A program made the position numbers and the translations under genes. A model generated the notes under the pieces. It saw nothing but the letters and a program-made list of their open reading frames with translations. It ran no database searches and was not told where the DNA came from. Positions 40,501 to 54,715 of a stretch of 64,000 bases of DNA are shown here, piece by piece (position 1 is the stretch's first letter; each line of letters opens with the position of its first letter). Source of the DNA: Marchantia polymorpha subsp. ruderalis (Eukaryota; Streptophyta; Marchantiopsida; Marchantiales; Marchantiaceae); contig AP031358.1 in the NCBI GenBank assembly GCA_037833965.1, forward strand, positions 23,878,001 through 23,942,000, in the 5' to 3' direction.

Positions 40501-43500
40501 TCACAAGTTATTAGCGCTTGACAGTAAAGAAAACCACGTACTTACCGAGTAACAGTAAACTCACGCTTTTGATACTTTCTCGTGTCTAACAAATCGTATT
40601 TCTGGAATTAAAGCTGAAAACTTACCTTTTTCACAATTGACTTTCTTTGCGCAACCGTAAAAGTTCGATGTTTTATTTCCTTACTGGAACAAACATATTC
40701 TCTTTTTCAGGTTTGACTCTTGTTTTCATACACTCCCCCGGTTGTCGAGTCATCAAAAGTTTGTGAAGGTATTCAGAGAATAATTCCTGATGCTGTTCCT
40801 CAGAGGGAAACATACGGATTTTCATGCTGAAACATGATTCAAGAAAGAAAACCGCTGAAAGATTCCTTCCTCTTGACGGTGGAGTTCAAAGGAGACAAAC
40901 TCTGAGGATCCTCATTCAAAATCCACAGTATGAATATCTTTTATTTCTAACACAGAATAGATAATATGAGTTTCTGGCGTAAAAGGGAGATAAACACTCT
41001 GCTCAAAGGGGGCCAAAAAATTGGATTGGGGATCTCAAGTCCACTACTAAGAATTTTCTTAGTTTATCTATCTTCTATCTGTATTAACTATTGGTAATTT
41101 TGATTCTGAAGCACTGAATATGTTAGGTAGAAGCTTAGGCAACTGCAAATGATCAGCGGAGCGGAAATTTTAGAAGCAGTAAATATTCCACCGCTTCCAT
41201 TTTTTTGTTGCATTTTTTGCTATAATGATTTGTTGACTTTCATTACACTATAGAAGTAAATTCATATTTTCCTATCGGCAGCAATTCGTGCAGGTGGCTT
41301 GCAAGGTAAACTGCAATTGATACCTTGTAATATCAGAAGGGAGGAGGAATTGCATGTGTGATACAAGAGCTTTGTAGAGTACTGTACTTTGTACTGAAAT
41401 TTGATGTGGCATGACATGGACGACTGCTTGCAAGCGATGCTTTCAACAGGTGGAGAATGTGGTCATGCAGCTACGTTTAAAAACATGACATTTCGAGTGA
41501 TGGCTACTGTAAAAAGAGCAAGATAGAAACACCAACCTAAACATTCCCGAGACGCTTGTCCTTTGAACAGGAAGGGAGGTGTATCATTAGTTGGATGGTG
41601 GTGCTGGGATGAAATTTCTAAAGGATTAAGGAAGGCCTTGGGTCGATGAGCTACAAAGGTTCATGCGGGAGTCTAATTGCACATGAATGCCAGACAGAGT
41701 GGCCCTAGGGACGTCACAAGCGTTGGTCTAAATGCAGCAGGAAGACAATTTAAAACGCAACTTTTTAACAAAGTTTCATCCTGTATCTAAGGTTGATGGT
41801 TACGGTTATACATGAAGCAATGTCGTAATCTAGGGGAAGAGTGGTTGTACAATAGTCTCACGTCAATGATTGAAGGTCTTCTTAAAACGTAGAAAGATCT
41901 TTCTAAAGTAAGTAGTAGGTACGATGGCCAGACAGATGCACGGCATCTCCGAGGTATATCCACTTTCTCTGCCTCTCTATAGCAGGAATCTTATACAGCA
42001 TTTATTGGTGTGTGATGATGCATCAAGGGATGTTAAGTCGGATTATTCAAACTGTTAATTCTTCGCTCTTGGTCAAATCATGGTTTATAGTTCTGGGACA
42101 CATTCCAGTCACCAAGGAACGTGTGGATATTGCCTGTACATTGCTGTGTTGTGTCTGTGTTGCAAGTGTTCAGCTTGATGCTTGAGCTTTTTTAAGCTCT
42201 TCCAACCAGTGCCACAGAGTGGAATGGTTCGTTGAACTAAAATTTTGTGTTCTAGATCTGACCATTTCGTGAGCGGACGCATGGCACCAATGGCTATGCC
42301 TGCCTGTTTGCCTTGCCTGGTTGAAGATGGCAGACAAATTAAGCCTGAATGAGCCTTTGCTTACGGATATGCCTCCAAAGGTTCCGTAGGTCCAAGGTTG
42401 TAGCTCTATCACCATACCACTTTCAATTCACCACCAGTTGTCACTGGACAAATCTAAATCTCTCCCCCTCTTCGTTTGCATGACGACGTAGTTCTCACTG
42501 ATTGCTAGAGAAAAACACCCGTAACCATAGTATGGCATATATTTGGCAAACATCCATTGTCGGTCATGCCTCACAGTTCCTAACAAGATGTTCGACACCA
42601 TGACTCACAATGGGACTGGCGTTTGTTTTGTAACTGTATTCTTAGCCGCCTGATGATACCATTAAGGCCAACCTTCTTTGGTTTTCAGATCTATAAGTCT
42701 GGGCATGCAGTGCGTGATCTATATGCGTTTACCACTTTTCTGACGAGCTCCCTGTCACATAGGTGGCATTAACATGGAGCGACATGCTTTCAAATCGTTT
42801 GTCTGTTTTGTGGTCTTCGCTTTTTGTTGTTGAGAGGGTTGAAGCGGGAGCTTGAACGAAGTGTTCATATTAGAAACGAATTATCAGTACACAGTCAGAT
42901 GAGAAGAAGGATAGAAGAAGCAGATGGTGTGTCATTTCTAACATGTCATACCTTGAAGATGTCCGAAGAGCTGAGATGTGCACTTGCAGAGAAGTCAATG
43001 AACATTTCGTCCTTAAGTATGAATATGTTTCTTGATGCAACGAACATAATGAGAAGGGGATATAAAATAGAAAAGAAGAGTACAGTCATGCAAAACTGGT
43101 GTGGTTGCTCGTCATAGTGTTACAAGAAACTTCTATACTGCGCTGTTGGGGAAAAGACGATGTGAGATTTGAAACCAAATTCAGTGGTTAACCTTCTATT
43201 CCTACCAGCAGATGTTGAAAAGTACGATGACCGAGACGAGCCATAGCCTGACCCGATGGTGTACGTTTCTTATGCGATGATTTGTTTCTACCAGGAAGAA
43301 TTCTAGAGGTACTTAGCAATGTCGTAAGAGAAAGAATCGAAGGGAAGGGACGGAGAAGAGGGACAGCGCCAAGATCAGCAGGTGTACGGGTCAATTTGCA
43401 GAAAGGGAGTAAGAATGTTGAGCGGATGGAAAAAAGTCCAATTATGGAAAAAGAAGATTCGATCGATTTTCCGGGTACTATTGGAACTGTGTGTCAAGAA

Positions 43501-44191
43501 ACCCCATGGTTACGTCCTGGCTTTTGGTGATTCTATGCCCCGGAAAACAGTGCTTGCCCGCTGTTCCAGGAGAGCACCGATCGTGTAGAGAAATATCAGA
43601 GACATTTCTCAAAGTCAAGGTTGATGTAAGATGCGAATACTGCAGTCTTAGTTGACAACAGATTTGGAGTTGAATGTCCAGTAAAAGTGCTGAAATAAGA
43701 ATATTATTTCCATATCACAGTTCATGTCAAACTTCGTGGTGCGATGTATAATATTCGATTCCCGCAGTCATGTTGACAAAATCCCTTGTGATGTTCGAGA
43801 GAGATACGAAATCGACGTATGGTCCAACCATCACAATCCTTCAAGGATCCCCACACCCCCACAGTAAAGTTAATAGTGTACATATTCCCTCGATTCTATA
43901 TTGATATTTCTCTCTCTTCTCCCTGTCTAGATGAGTGAAGCCTACTTCTCGTGAGACACAGGAGAGAGTGCGTCGCCGCAAGTCAACAAAAATCTTCTGA
44001 TTTCTTTGTGCGGAAGTGATCTTTCTGTGGGAACAGTGATCAGAAACAAACTCCATCATGCCAGGAGTTTTTCTGCATGTTCTTTCTTTTCTTCCGTCCG
44101 ATCCTCAAAACTCCTACAGCCCAAAGCATCTTCTTTCCTGCTGAACGACAGCTAAAGGGAAGACTGTCTATAAGTGACAAATCAAACCATA

Positions 44192-44212
44192 TCTCTCTCT
44201 CTCTCTCTCTCT
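44192..44212 (+). repeat. (TC)n microsatellite
   Basis: About ten uninterrupted TC units. No gene is recognised beside it. Confidence 0.9.
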
Positions 44213-45650
44213 ACCCAAAGTCCTGGAGGTCAAGAGAACATACGTGACAACTTCAAAGGACATCAATGTAGACGTCACGAGCAAAAATGCACCAAAATGA
44301 CGTCATTGAAAGGCTCAAGATTCCGTGCTCTTGGCTGGAGTAGTTTGTCAAAGAGAACAATTTCATGCTGTTTGGTTTCTTTCCGAAACTCCCACCTCCG
44401 GAATCCATCGTGGGGCGGGCGGTGGGAGTTATGTTTGCAGGAGGTCGGAGCAGTTCATGATGAGCATGAGGGAATAAAGTTTAGCGAGATGGTCAAATAT
44501 TATGGAAGGTGTAACTTAGCAAGACGGAGCTCCGCATTTTGCGCTGCGTGAGTGAAGCAGAGGGGTTTTATAGAACTAAGCCGTGTCCAGGACCCAAGAC
44601 AGTTGGTTATTGTAAAACCAATAAGTAATTAAATCCCGCCCCTAACACTCCATAAACCCTAAGCACATTTCCTATGCCACATTAGCGCCTGAATTTAATA
44701 TGTTGTGACTTATGCTCTCTCCAAACTCTGGCACTCCCGTCGCCTTTCATCTCTTCTGCACACTGCACACTCACTAGAATACATTACGAGTTGAACGTCA
44801 ACGAGCCATAGTAACTCACACTACCATAGTATCTTTTGTGTCCCTCCTTCAAGGATATGATATACCACATTGAGCGCCATCATGCACGTCCAATATTTCA
44901 GTTGGCAAGCAACCCTGCGACCTTACTGGACAGTGTGAGATTCCCCATCTTTGCTGACAAGATGGGAAGTCTCGTCACTCAAGAATCGATTGACATCCTC
45001 CTTCCCATAGTTAGTCACTGAAGCTGTCAACAAGAAGGTAGCACTCACGGGAAGCTAACTGACGAGTAAGCTAAAAGGTGGATTGGATGAGAATCTTACT
45101 TAAGATACACGAGTCTCAATATTTCAATTTCTGCCTAACTTTGTAATGATACCAAAATAGATGCACCTTGTTTGGAAAATGTCATTTAGAAATTCCACAA
45201 TTAATCTCCAATCTGCAATGAAATCCAATTCTTGTTAATTCTTTCCCACCTTCATTTACAGCTGAGAATCCTTGTAGTATCAAACAAACAGTTGTCATAC
45301 ACTTTTACATCATCTTCTTCTCGCTAGCGGCCATCATTTCTTGGTACAGTTAAAGAAACTTATATTTAAATCTCATATGCAAACCATGACAAGCCAAGAG
45401 CTACACTGCAAACGAGTTTCTTATGTAGCGGCATCGCTTATTAGGTAGGTCAATATATGCTAGAGCAAATATGCTCTTCTTTATACAGTAAGTGAGGAAA
45501 CAACAATCGGAGTCGATTGTGCTCGATCTATCAGAGTAGACCATGCAATAAGGAGAGATAGGAGTCAAATGACAATGTTTTAACAAGGATCGTTTGCTAC
45601 ACAGTTTCTGCCGTGGAGACTTTGAAAGTGTGATCATGATCTAGACATTA

Positions 45651-48600
45651 ACGTAGACAATTTGTAGCATTAAATGAGCATGAGTCGATTTGAATTTTTC
45701 TGTATGGTTGAAAGCGGATAATAAGGGTTACTAATTGTGAACATTTTGAGAGTTGAACATTGAAATTTTCAATTCTATTTCAAAATGGACTCCAGATGAG
45801 ATTCTGAAACTCTGGCAAATCTAATCAAAGATAGGTAGGATGAGATAGGTTCTAGGTTGTGGGAGTCATGAAAGAAAATATTTGATTCAAAGTTGGGATA
45901 ATCAATTTTGAATTATTTAAGTTTACTACATTAGTCTATAAATCTAGACATAACCAAGTGAATTGAACCGCATATCAAGCCAACATAAGTGAAGAAGTAG
46001 ATCATTCTTATATAATAATATTTATATCAAGAAATTTGAAGCTTTTTTCAAACTAGAAGAGTGTTATGATCTTTCTAATATTCTTGGGGCTTGAATTCAA
46101 GATTGGCCAAAAAATACTTAAAAGTGAAAGCTTGAGTCAAAAGATATTGTGTTGTTGCATGGATGATACAAAAAAATTACGAAATGACATAATGCAAACT
46201 AAAATCAAGCATTTTTCAAATATTACTTCATTTACTTGGACTGTGAACGAAGAACATGATATTGCACTACTAACATCTGAATCTATTGCATAGATTCTTT
46301 GAATATCCATCCAAAGTGCAAGGCAAGACTATAAGATCTATACTCATATAATTTTATTTCTCGTTGTATTATTCAAATGTTGAATGGTTTAATCAAGATT
46401 ACATATAGATTATTACATTCAAGTTTAGTTTTTTACTTTTATTTCAGATAACACATAGAGTAGTTTTTAATGAATGAGCATCATTGTGTTTTCTTCTAAA
46501 AAAGACTAGATACAATATCATGAAAATCTTTGAGTTCATATTCCAAAACAGATTGTTTTGATTGTTTATCAGTTGGACTAAGTATCACTTTTGACTTGGT
46601 ATAATAAATATAAAAATTGAGCTTCTACAATTCTGAAGATATAAAAAATGACACAAAGTCATTTCAACATACAGAAAATGAATCTTTTAAAACGTTTAAA
46701 GAATAAAAACTCACACACTAATGTATTTTTTTAATAAGGATAGTGCTATAAACTATAGTTGAATCTAGTAAAAAATTATTAATAAGATTATCGTTAGTAT
46801 CATGATATTTTTTTGAAAAGAAAAAATGGAGAATTAAAGCATCTCCCAAACTCATTTGAAGAGATTTTTGCGCTAGAATTTGTTTCATAGAGGAAAGATT
46901 ACATTGTAAATAGAGTTGGATGTTCAAGTCAATTGACAACAAACAACGAGGAAAACAATTGTATGAATATATGTTTGGATGCAAATGTTTTAAAAGTATC
47001 AATTTTCTAGATACATTATTAATTATCAAAAAGTCTTAATAGGTAAATCTCAATCAATGACAGCATAGAGATCTTACGAATAGGTTTTCTATACTTTTAA
47101 TAAGATAGAATTCACAAGAAATCTTTCAAAAAAAAATTTCTACTCTTGGAGTCATGTGATACCAAAGCTTGTACAATCATATGATAATTGTCAGTAATTG
47201 AAAGGTATCATATCCAAAAAACAAAAGAAACCATAGATAGATTTTTAGAAACCTTCTATTTGAAAAAATAAATAAATTTCAAAGATGTATTATGATGTTA
47301 AAGATTATCAAGACTAAGATGGATATCACAAAAAGAATCATAAAAATCTGTTTTCATCTATTTGCAAATGGTTTGAAATTTAAAATATATAACAAATTCT
47401 ATCTTCATGAAGCCAAAAAAGTTAGACTTGAAGTGAGTGTCAAGATGAAACACTCAAAAAAATAAATTTCCATACAGATAATTGGATTGTTGAGTTGCGT
47501 TGCACATGCTCAGTTCAATGAAAAAAATATTGATTGCAAATGCTGATTTGAGTAGTAAAATTTGCAAAAGCAACTCAAATCACATGAACAAAGGATGCAA
47601 AACTCTATCTAAAGATAAAATTTAAAGAATGCTTTTAAGAGAAACGAATTGTTAAAATATAACAAAAATCAAGGATTGTGTTAGAATGATGTGGCAAATT
47701 TAGAATGATAATACATCTGATTTCAATGATTTATTTAAATAAATAGCATGATTGAACTTTATGATGGTACAAAGAAGCTTTGCAAATTAATTCATAAACA
47801 TATAAATATCTAGAAAATTCTAAATATTTATACCCTAAAGATATTGTTTAACAAAATAAAAAAATACATGTACTTGAACATAATTCAGAAACCATAAAAT
47901 ATTTTTTTATAATAATTTGGATCATTTTTCTCAAAAGATGAAAAATTTGATGCAAAGAAGAATTTAAGACATAAAAAATTTAGGTATAGAGTTAAAGTAA
48001 TGCTTTTTTTAGTGCAAAAAAATTGATTGGAAAAAACATTCAAGTTTTTTTATCACATTTAATATTATAATTTTTTTAAATTCAAAAATTCTCATTTTGC
48101 AAATTTTTATCATCATGAAGCATGAAATGCTAGCATTAAAAAAATATCATTCTGCCATTAAAATTTCAAGTTTTGGAAATAAAATGGAAAATCAACAAGA
48201 ATTGTATCATACCTTATTTGTGTTTTTTTAATATTTAAAAAATGATTCAATAGATTATAATCTATTGAAGCAAAAATTACAAACATAAGCATTTTTTTGC
48301 TTGATAATAAAACTACATTTGTCCGGAGTAAGAACGCAAGAGTATTTGCAAATATCTACTGTACATAATGCAATTGATTGAAATGAACATTGCAATCATT
48401 TGCATGCATTTTTTGAACAAAAATATTTTAAAAAATAAGAATCATCATTTTTTGAAATAAGCTTGAAAAATATATATTCAATTTAGACAAATATATTGTA
48501 CACATCCTATTTAAAATGAATTATGATTTCATCAAAAAAGAAAAAACAGGTAATGAGTATAAATTTGATTAAATTAATTAATCAATTTGAAAATTAATCA

Positions 48601-51600
48601 TGCACAAATATAAAATTGCTTCTTATCTCATTACACAAAACTCCTGTCACTTTAGAAAAATTGTGCATTGCTAAAACATAGTACAGATCAATCAATTGTG
48701 AAATATTTTTGCACAACATCTCCAAAAAAAGCTATTCAATGCAAAATTTACATAATTAATGCACATAATATATATGTGTTTTATATTTACGATGATTTTG
48801 TTCATAAAACCACAGATTTTTTATTAAAACCTCAAATATCTTTTTTTTAGATAACTACAAGTATTTTTTTATCTAAAATTACAAACAAACAAATTATTAA
48901 AAAAAAGAAATAATCAAAATGAACAAAACTTGAATCAGTTGATCATAATCTTTTCCTTGATTGATCAACATAATTAATATGTAAAACATTTCAGAAATTT
49001 GTTTATAAGGTATCTTTTTAAAATATACTTAATTTAAATACAGTTGTAGTCACAATAAATTAAAAATAATTTTTAAAATAAAATAAAATCTGCTTATAAT
49101 GTCTACTTCTACTCCATATACATTAACTACATAGAAGCAAAATTTATACTAAAACTTGCTGAAATAAATCTATGACTATTATATCAATTGTTTTGGTTTA
49201 TAGTCAATCTTGATTAATTAAACTATTTTAATATATATTGTATTTCACATAAATAAATTCTGATGTTGATTTGCTTCATCTTGCTCTTCATCATTTTATT
49301 TGTTGAAATTAAAATACACTCTTCCTATCATAACAACAAGACAATATGTCACTCTCATTTTTCTTCAAAAAAATAGATTTTTATTTTTTTTTGCTCTGGC
49401 TATATATTTGACTTTTGTAATTGATTGAGTTGTGAAGTTTTGCAAAACAAATCTCAAAATACTGCATTTCTCACCAAGTGTGATCACAGAACTAGATGTG
49501 GATTTTTTTGTCCATACTCTTTTATCACCTAATACAATGAATCATCAAAAAAAAATAAACAACTTTTAGTATTGTTGAGATAACTCAGAATGATCACATA
49601 ACGCTTATATTTTAAATTTGACATGTATTTTCTGTCTTGCATATAGCCATAGCAACGCTTAATCCATAACATAAAATACATAAATCTGTTCATGGTCTTG
49701 TCATAGAATTTTTTTTAAATATATCTTGTCTAACAAACATTAGACTTTGAGCTGCAAAGTGTTTGAAATATGATGACAAATTTTTTGAATTATTTTAAAG
49801 AAGACATCTCAAATTTCTCAATCAAGCCTATGTTAAATGTACTTGTATTGGCTTGATCATTATTTTAGAATTTTTTATAAACATATATTTGTAATATACT
49901 TTAAGACTTATTCAAATTTCTGATGCATAAAAAAAGTATCTTCATTAACCAATGTGATATACTGAAATAACTCAAATAAATGTGCATTGTCAACATCAAA
50001 AGTTTTTTTTTTATGTTTGATCATAATACAACGCTAACAGAATAATAGATCAATTTTGCCTAAGTCAAGGAACAAACTTCTAATATTAAGAAGTCTCAAG
50101 CGTATAAAGTGCATATTTCTAAGCATAAAATGCCACATATGATCCATTTCAAATCAATATATAAGAAAAATTGACTTTGTCACAAATGTTATTGACTTCT
50201 AGCAAATTTAAAAATTTATGCTCATGAGTTTCTAAAATAATAGTATAATCTATTCTAATCTTGAGCATTTTGCTTTTTTAACTTTATTAAAGACTTCTTT
50301 AATTTAAAATTTTATATTTTATAAGATTTTTGTACAATATTTTTGATCATATTACAAAATTTTACGTAATTTTTTTACTTAATTTTTTTACAAAATTCTG
50401 TTTGTCTTGTTTTCTGAAATTGTTTGGTGATGTTTTTTAAATGAGTATGTGTTTTCATTTGTTTGACAAATCTATGCATTGTGAAGAAAAAGCTTGATTG
50501 CGTAAACTTCAACTAACATAAATGTCTAAATCAAAAATATAATATTTAACTAAAATCTAGTTCTTTTGAAATTAAACTATTTTTACAAAAAAAATTAAAC
50601 ATATAATGAAATCTAGTAAAAATCCTGAGTTATATTTTTATAATGCATCAACATTTTGTGATTTTGTGGTAATTTTTACATTATTATTTTATATATGAAA
50701 ATATGCTTCACAATCAAATAACGAAGTGCACACATATATTACAAACTCAAGTCCAAGTTGCATAAATTTTAATATCAAACAAAAATACTATAGAAATATT
50801 TTGATGCCAATTGCTACAATTAATATAATAATGTACTCTTTGAGATGGCAGTTGCAGAAAATATGTGATCTTTTATTTAATAAACGCTTCTTATATTATG
50901 ATCTTTTATATCAATTCACTGTATATTCAAGGAAAAAAGTTAAAAAATTAAATGTGTTATTGTGCCAAAAAATATATCTTTTAAAATGTTAGATTTGATA
51001 ACTTAAAATATTTGCTTTGATTCAAATTGCAGATTTTTAATGCAAAATTCACAAAGACGAAACATAAAGAGTAGAGATGAAATTCATCTTTACAAAATCT
51101 ATGCCTACAATAGTTTTAAAAGCTCTAATTGTAAGTTTAAAGAACTTACAAGTTATTTATTAATCAATGACGAACTAATCTAGTCGTATCAATTAGAAAA
51201 TCACCAAATTTAATTTACAAGACTTCTGTCAACTTATATATGTGATATTGGAAGCTAGAAACTACATATTGACATAAATTTAATCTTTTTTGATTCATAA
51301 TAATTATAGGTAGATATTAAATTGAATTATAGTAGTATTTTATTTCATTTTTATTAGCTACAATCAGTATCAAACTTTTATACAAAAAGCTATTCTAGTG
51401 AAAATACCAATAGTAAGAGAATTGACAATTTGCTAACGTGAAGCTAATGTCAATTAAGTGCAAATATTCATTAAACAAGTGATTGACTTGATATTAAGTG
51501 AAAATATTTACGAATTGATATTTTACTAAGTTTACTCACATGAAAGTAATTTGTTCCATTGTATGACTTAAAAGTGTTGTAACAGATCACAATCAAAGAA

Positions 51601-52132
51601 TACAATTATAAAAATTTCATTATAAAACCAATATAAATCAACAAATATGTTTTGTTTTTGCATGAATATGAAATAAGATGTATTTATACAAAATAAGAAG
51701 ATTTATAAATAATTCAATAGGCTAAAAAAACACATTCTTAATTAATTTAACCAAATTTGATCATCATGAAAAGAATTATACGAATTTATATTTACTTAAA
51801 CATGGTTGAAATACTCTTTCCAAAGATCTAATCTACTCACATTGAATATATTTTTTATCTTGTTGCCAATCTTCATGCAATATTGAATTTATGACAAGCA
51901 AGATGTTGATTAATTCAGAATAGATATTTGCATAATATATGTAAGAATTAAAATTAAAATTGAGATAAATAATAATAATAATATTATCACTTTTATCATT
52001 TTTGATTCATTTAAATCTCACGTAAAAAAATAAATGATTTTGGTTTTGCATCTGAATTATGAGATTGTTTACAAGTGAGATGCAACAACTTGATAAGTGA
52101 TACTTAGACATTTGACTAAGTGTGACAATAAA
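45651..52132. other. Long AT-rich repeat-type block
   Basis: The block is very AT-rich and poor in CG. Apart from a possible copia RNase H scrap near 46.1-46.3 kb, I recognise nothing. Open frames here (for example 103 residues at 46718-47029 and 88 at 50726-50992) are rich in Ile, Lys and Asn, as expected by chance in AT-rich DNA. Confidence 0.5.
46120..46293 (+). pseudogene. Possible copia RNase H scrap
   Basis: The stretch FTWTVNEEHDIALLTSESIA fits position for position the copia RNase H block of the type ISW-SKKQ-VALSTTEAEY. An upstream CMDDTKKLRND could match the DWAGD-DRKST block. The match is short and degenerate and no other copia domain was found beside it, so the call is tentative. 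Confidence 0.45.
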
Positions 52133-52137
52133 CTAAG
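52133..52137. repeat. Left target-site duplication CTAAG
   Basis: CTAAG directly abuts the TGTAACA end of the left LTR. The same five bases abut the right LTR end at 56171-56175. Five-base duplications are typical of LTR retrotransposon integration. Confidence 0.88.
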
Positions 52138-52484
52138 TGTAACATTAGGATATAGAGAAAAATTTAATTGAAAATGAAACATTAATTTTCAAGATAAAAT
52201 ATCTTGAATGATTATACTATTCTTTATATAGATAGTTTATACACATTCACAAAGATAAGATCTTTTTCTCACCATCCACTACTCTTCTAGTGGATTGATG
52301 ACATGGCGGATATACATAACAAGCACACTTATTGATGACCTGTCGCTCCCAACTAACATACTTACTATGATACTCAACTAGCACAAAGTTTGCTCACATG
52401 GCATTATAGATAATCCACTATCATGTACTCTATTTAATCTTGAATAATCTTTAACATAGTTTTAACTAACTTAAGATGATTACA
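52138..52484 (-). repeat. 3' LTR of the gypsy element
   Basis: It runs from TGTAACATTAGG to AAGATGATTACA on the plus strand. It shares with the 5' LTR the blocks GATAAAATA-CTTGAATG, TATATAGATAG/TG and GTGGATTG-TGACATGGCGG. It is 43 bases longer than the 5' LTR through indels, mainly in the middle. Confidence 0.88.
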
Positions 52485-52689
52485 AATCTCTATTTTATTA
52501 AAATGCAACGTACTCATTGCACATAAGTTCAAAATCTTGAACTATCGAAGGTGCATTTGCTAAATTTTTAGCTAGTTCTCAAATGAATTCATATGATAGA
52601 ATATATTTTCAGTGAATCAAATACTCTACTTTGGGATATTTATGATCTTAAATACGTTTCTTGAGTATTTTTTCTACCTCAAACTGCTC

Positions 52690-53520
52690 ATGATGAGCTA
52701 TCAAGGTTGGAAGAGTAGAAGGTGCTAGTTAGTTGATGAAATGTTTGGCTCGTGATACATGTTTTTGCAATCGTGACACATGAAATACCGGATGTATTTT
52801 CATATGTGATAGGAAGTTTCAACTTGTATGACACTTCACCAACATATTTTCCAAAACTAAAAATGTATCAATGAATCTAGTATTAAACTTTAATGTAACT
52901 TTGTAGTTAACTAAACATGATCTCTTACCTCAACTATAAACTCTCTACAATGAACATATGCATGTAAGTTTTGTCAATTTTAAGCTATTAACAATTTTAC
53001 TTTGGTCTCATGTATTACTTTGTTAATATGCTTCACAAACTCATTGAGCGCTGCAACTTTGATAAAAAAATCATTCCTTTCAAAAGTCGTATCAAACTTG
53101 AAGGAGCAATATGATAAAACCATACATAGAATCAAATGAAGGCATTTTTGTGGATACATTATCAAAATTGTTATATGCAAATTTCACAATAAAAAAAAGT
53201 ATTTCAATATTCTTGCTCTTTTAATGTGAACGCTCGTAGCATATACTCTACGTATCTATTTGCTCTCTCCATTTGTACATCAGTTTGAAAGTGATAAGTC
53301 ATTGACATTGCTAGTTTTTTCTGAAAAAACTAAAAAAGTGAATAGCTCTATTCGTGATTAATATTTAACTTTACCTATGATTCACAAAACTGCATCTAGA
53401 TATAATTGAGCTGGTTATGTAATTTTTTTTGCTTGTGTGGTTGATCTCATATGAATCATTTTGCTTAATTTGTTCACACACATCACCATTGAATCATTTC
53501 TTCACAAACTCTTTGAATAC
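52690..53520 (-). pseudogene. Gypsy integrase remnant
   Basis: Read on the minus strand: near 53500-53410, NDSMVMCVNKLSKMIHM matches the D-IVV-VDRLTKM-H block of the integrase core. At 53325-53214, LAMSMTYHFQTDVQMERANR matches MSTAYHPQTDGQTERVNR, which includes the catalytic Glu region. At about 53050-52985, EFVKHINKVIHETKVKLL follows. At about 52800-52720, SHMKIHPVFHVSRLQKHVS matches the conserved integrase C-terminal block. Stops and frame changes between the pieces disable it. Confidence 0.92.
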
Positions 53521-54129
53521 TCACTTACAAGATTCATATGCACATCGTTCTTAGAAATAGAAAAAGTCTTAGTAATAAAACAATTGGTTTTTTTAATTAC
53601 AAGCATTTTTTTTTGACAAGCAATACAAATTCAAACGTAAGATTTCACTTCCTCTGGTATTTTGGACCAATAGAGTACTTATTGTATGCTCTTCATGATT
53701 TTCTTCACTTTCACATGACTTGAAATGACTTTGTCATGACTTTTGACCAAAATCATTATGCGTAATTTTTTATCTTGTCGAATTCATATGCGATGCACGT
53801 AGAACGTCAAACCTAGAAACTTCATTGACTTTTTATTTTATAGTTTTCGGATGATTCCTTTGTGCTTCTTTGTGGCTTGTGTCATTTTGCTCCAATAATC
53901 ATCTTGATTTTTCACTTACGCAACATTATTCACACAAAGCGTGCGTGTGAAAACATTGGCAAGTTTCTTTTTGCACTTCAAATACATAATCTTTATGTTG
54001 AAGCGTTGACGCCACTATGTTCATCTAATTTGTTCTTTAAACAGATACTTTGGAATGTCCAAATAAATCAAAGTTATATGATTGGTTTTCATGCAAATAA
54101 TGCTTCTAATGTTTTTTTCCAACATAATG

Positions 54130-54280
54130 ACTTATTTCTCTCATTACGTTATGTGAAAATTTTTGTTTCGTCTGTATCAACACTCAAAAATAGAAAACAA
54201 CTAGCTGCCATCCATCCTTCCCTTTTTGTTGGAATATGCCACTCATTGTTGTATCCAAAGAGTTAGTGGTTAACTTGATA
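54130..54280 (-). pseudogene. Gypsy RNase H remnant
   Basis: TTNSLDTTMSGIFQQKGKDG followed by WQLVVFYFLS matches the family TDASD-A-GAVL-Q----W-PVAFYSRKL. The first catalytic Asp of TDAS appears changed to Asn, an apparent G-to-A change. In-frame stops follow within about 25 codons. Confidence 0.88.
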
Positions 54281-54379
54281 CAACGGTTAGAATCATACCA
54301 TAGATGCATATAAAAAAACATATTTCCATGTTTAAAAGTCTAACTCTTGAGCTCATTTCCATTTTCATTTCTGACATTT

Positions 54380-54715
54380 TTCTAACGTGGATGCCAAGGT
54401 CTAAGTTAGACGAGCAAAACTTGTCACAAATCTACGATAAAATTTTGTAGAAAACTTTTCAAATCATTTTGATCCTCGAATGCTGTCCATTTTTTAATGA
54501 CTTCTATCTTGTCATTCATTACTTGAAAACTTGCGGATGTAACTCAATGATCAAAATAATCTACTTTTGATTTGTCATACAAACTTTGACATACAAATGA
54601 TTTTCTCTCAAAACTTGAAATACTTCTTGTAAATGAAATTTACGATCACTCAAAATTTTATTATACGCCAATATATAATGTAGAAAAACAAGAAGAGATT
54701 TATCTAGATAAGGAT
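54380..54715 (-). pseudogene. Gypsy reverse transcriptase C-terminal remnant
   Basis: LLVFLHYILAYNK matches the family VVYLDDILVYSK, with the catalytic DD replaced by HY. It is followed by LQEVFQVLRENHLYVKVCMT, matching the L--VF-VLRENQLY-K--K stretch, and then by the region before RNase H with several stops. It is clearly inactive. Confidence 0.9.

Larger units (their letters stand above)
34218..45650. other. Intergenic DNA of moderate GC, no recognised gene
   Basis: The first 1.5 kb (34.2-35.8 kb) is GC-rich, with GA-rich purine tracts around 34677-34760, and would contain the PR-10 promoter. From about 36 kb GC falls gradually. Open frames such as 103 residues at 37805-38116 (-), 103 at 40085-40396 (+), 97 at 42824-43117 (+) and 125 at 44174-44551 (+) show no family I recognise. 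Small unrecognised or non-coding genes cannot be ruled out. Confidence 0.45.

Noticed and set aside
53862-54266. 134-residue plus-strand frame
   Set aside because: It is antisense to the gypsy RNase H region, where the minus strand gives the real match.
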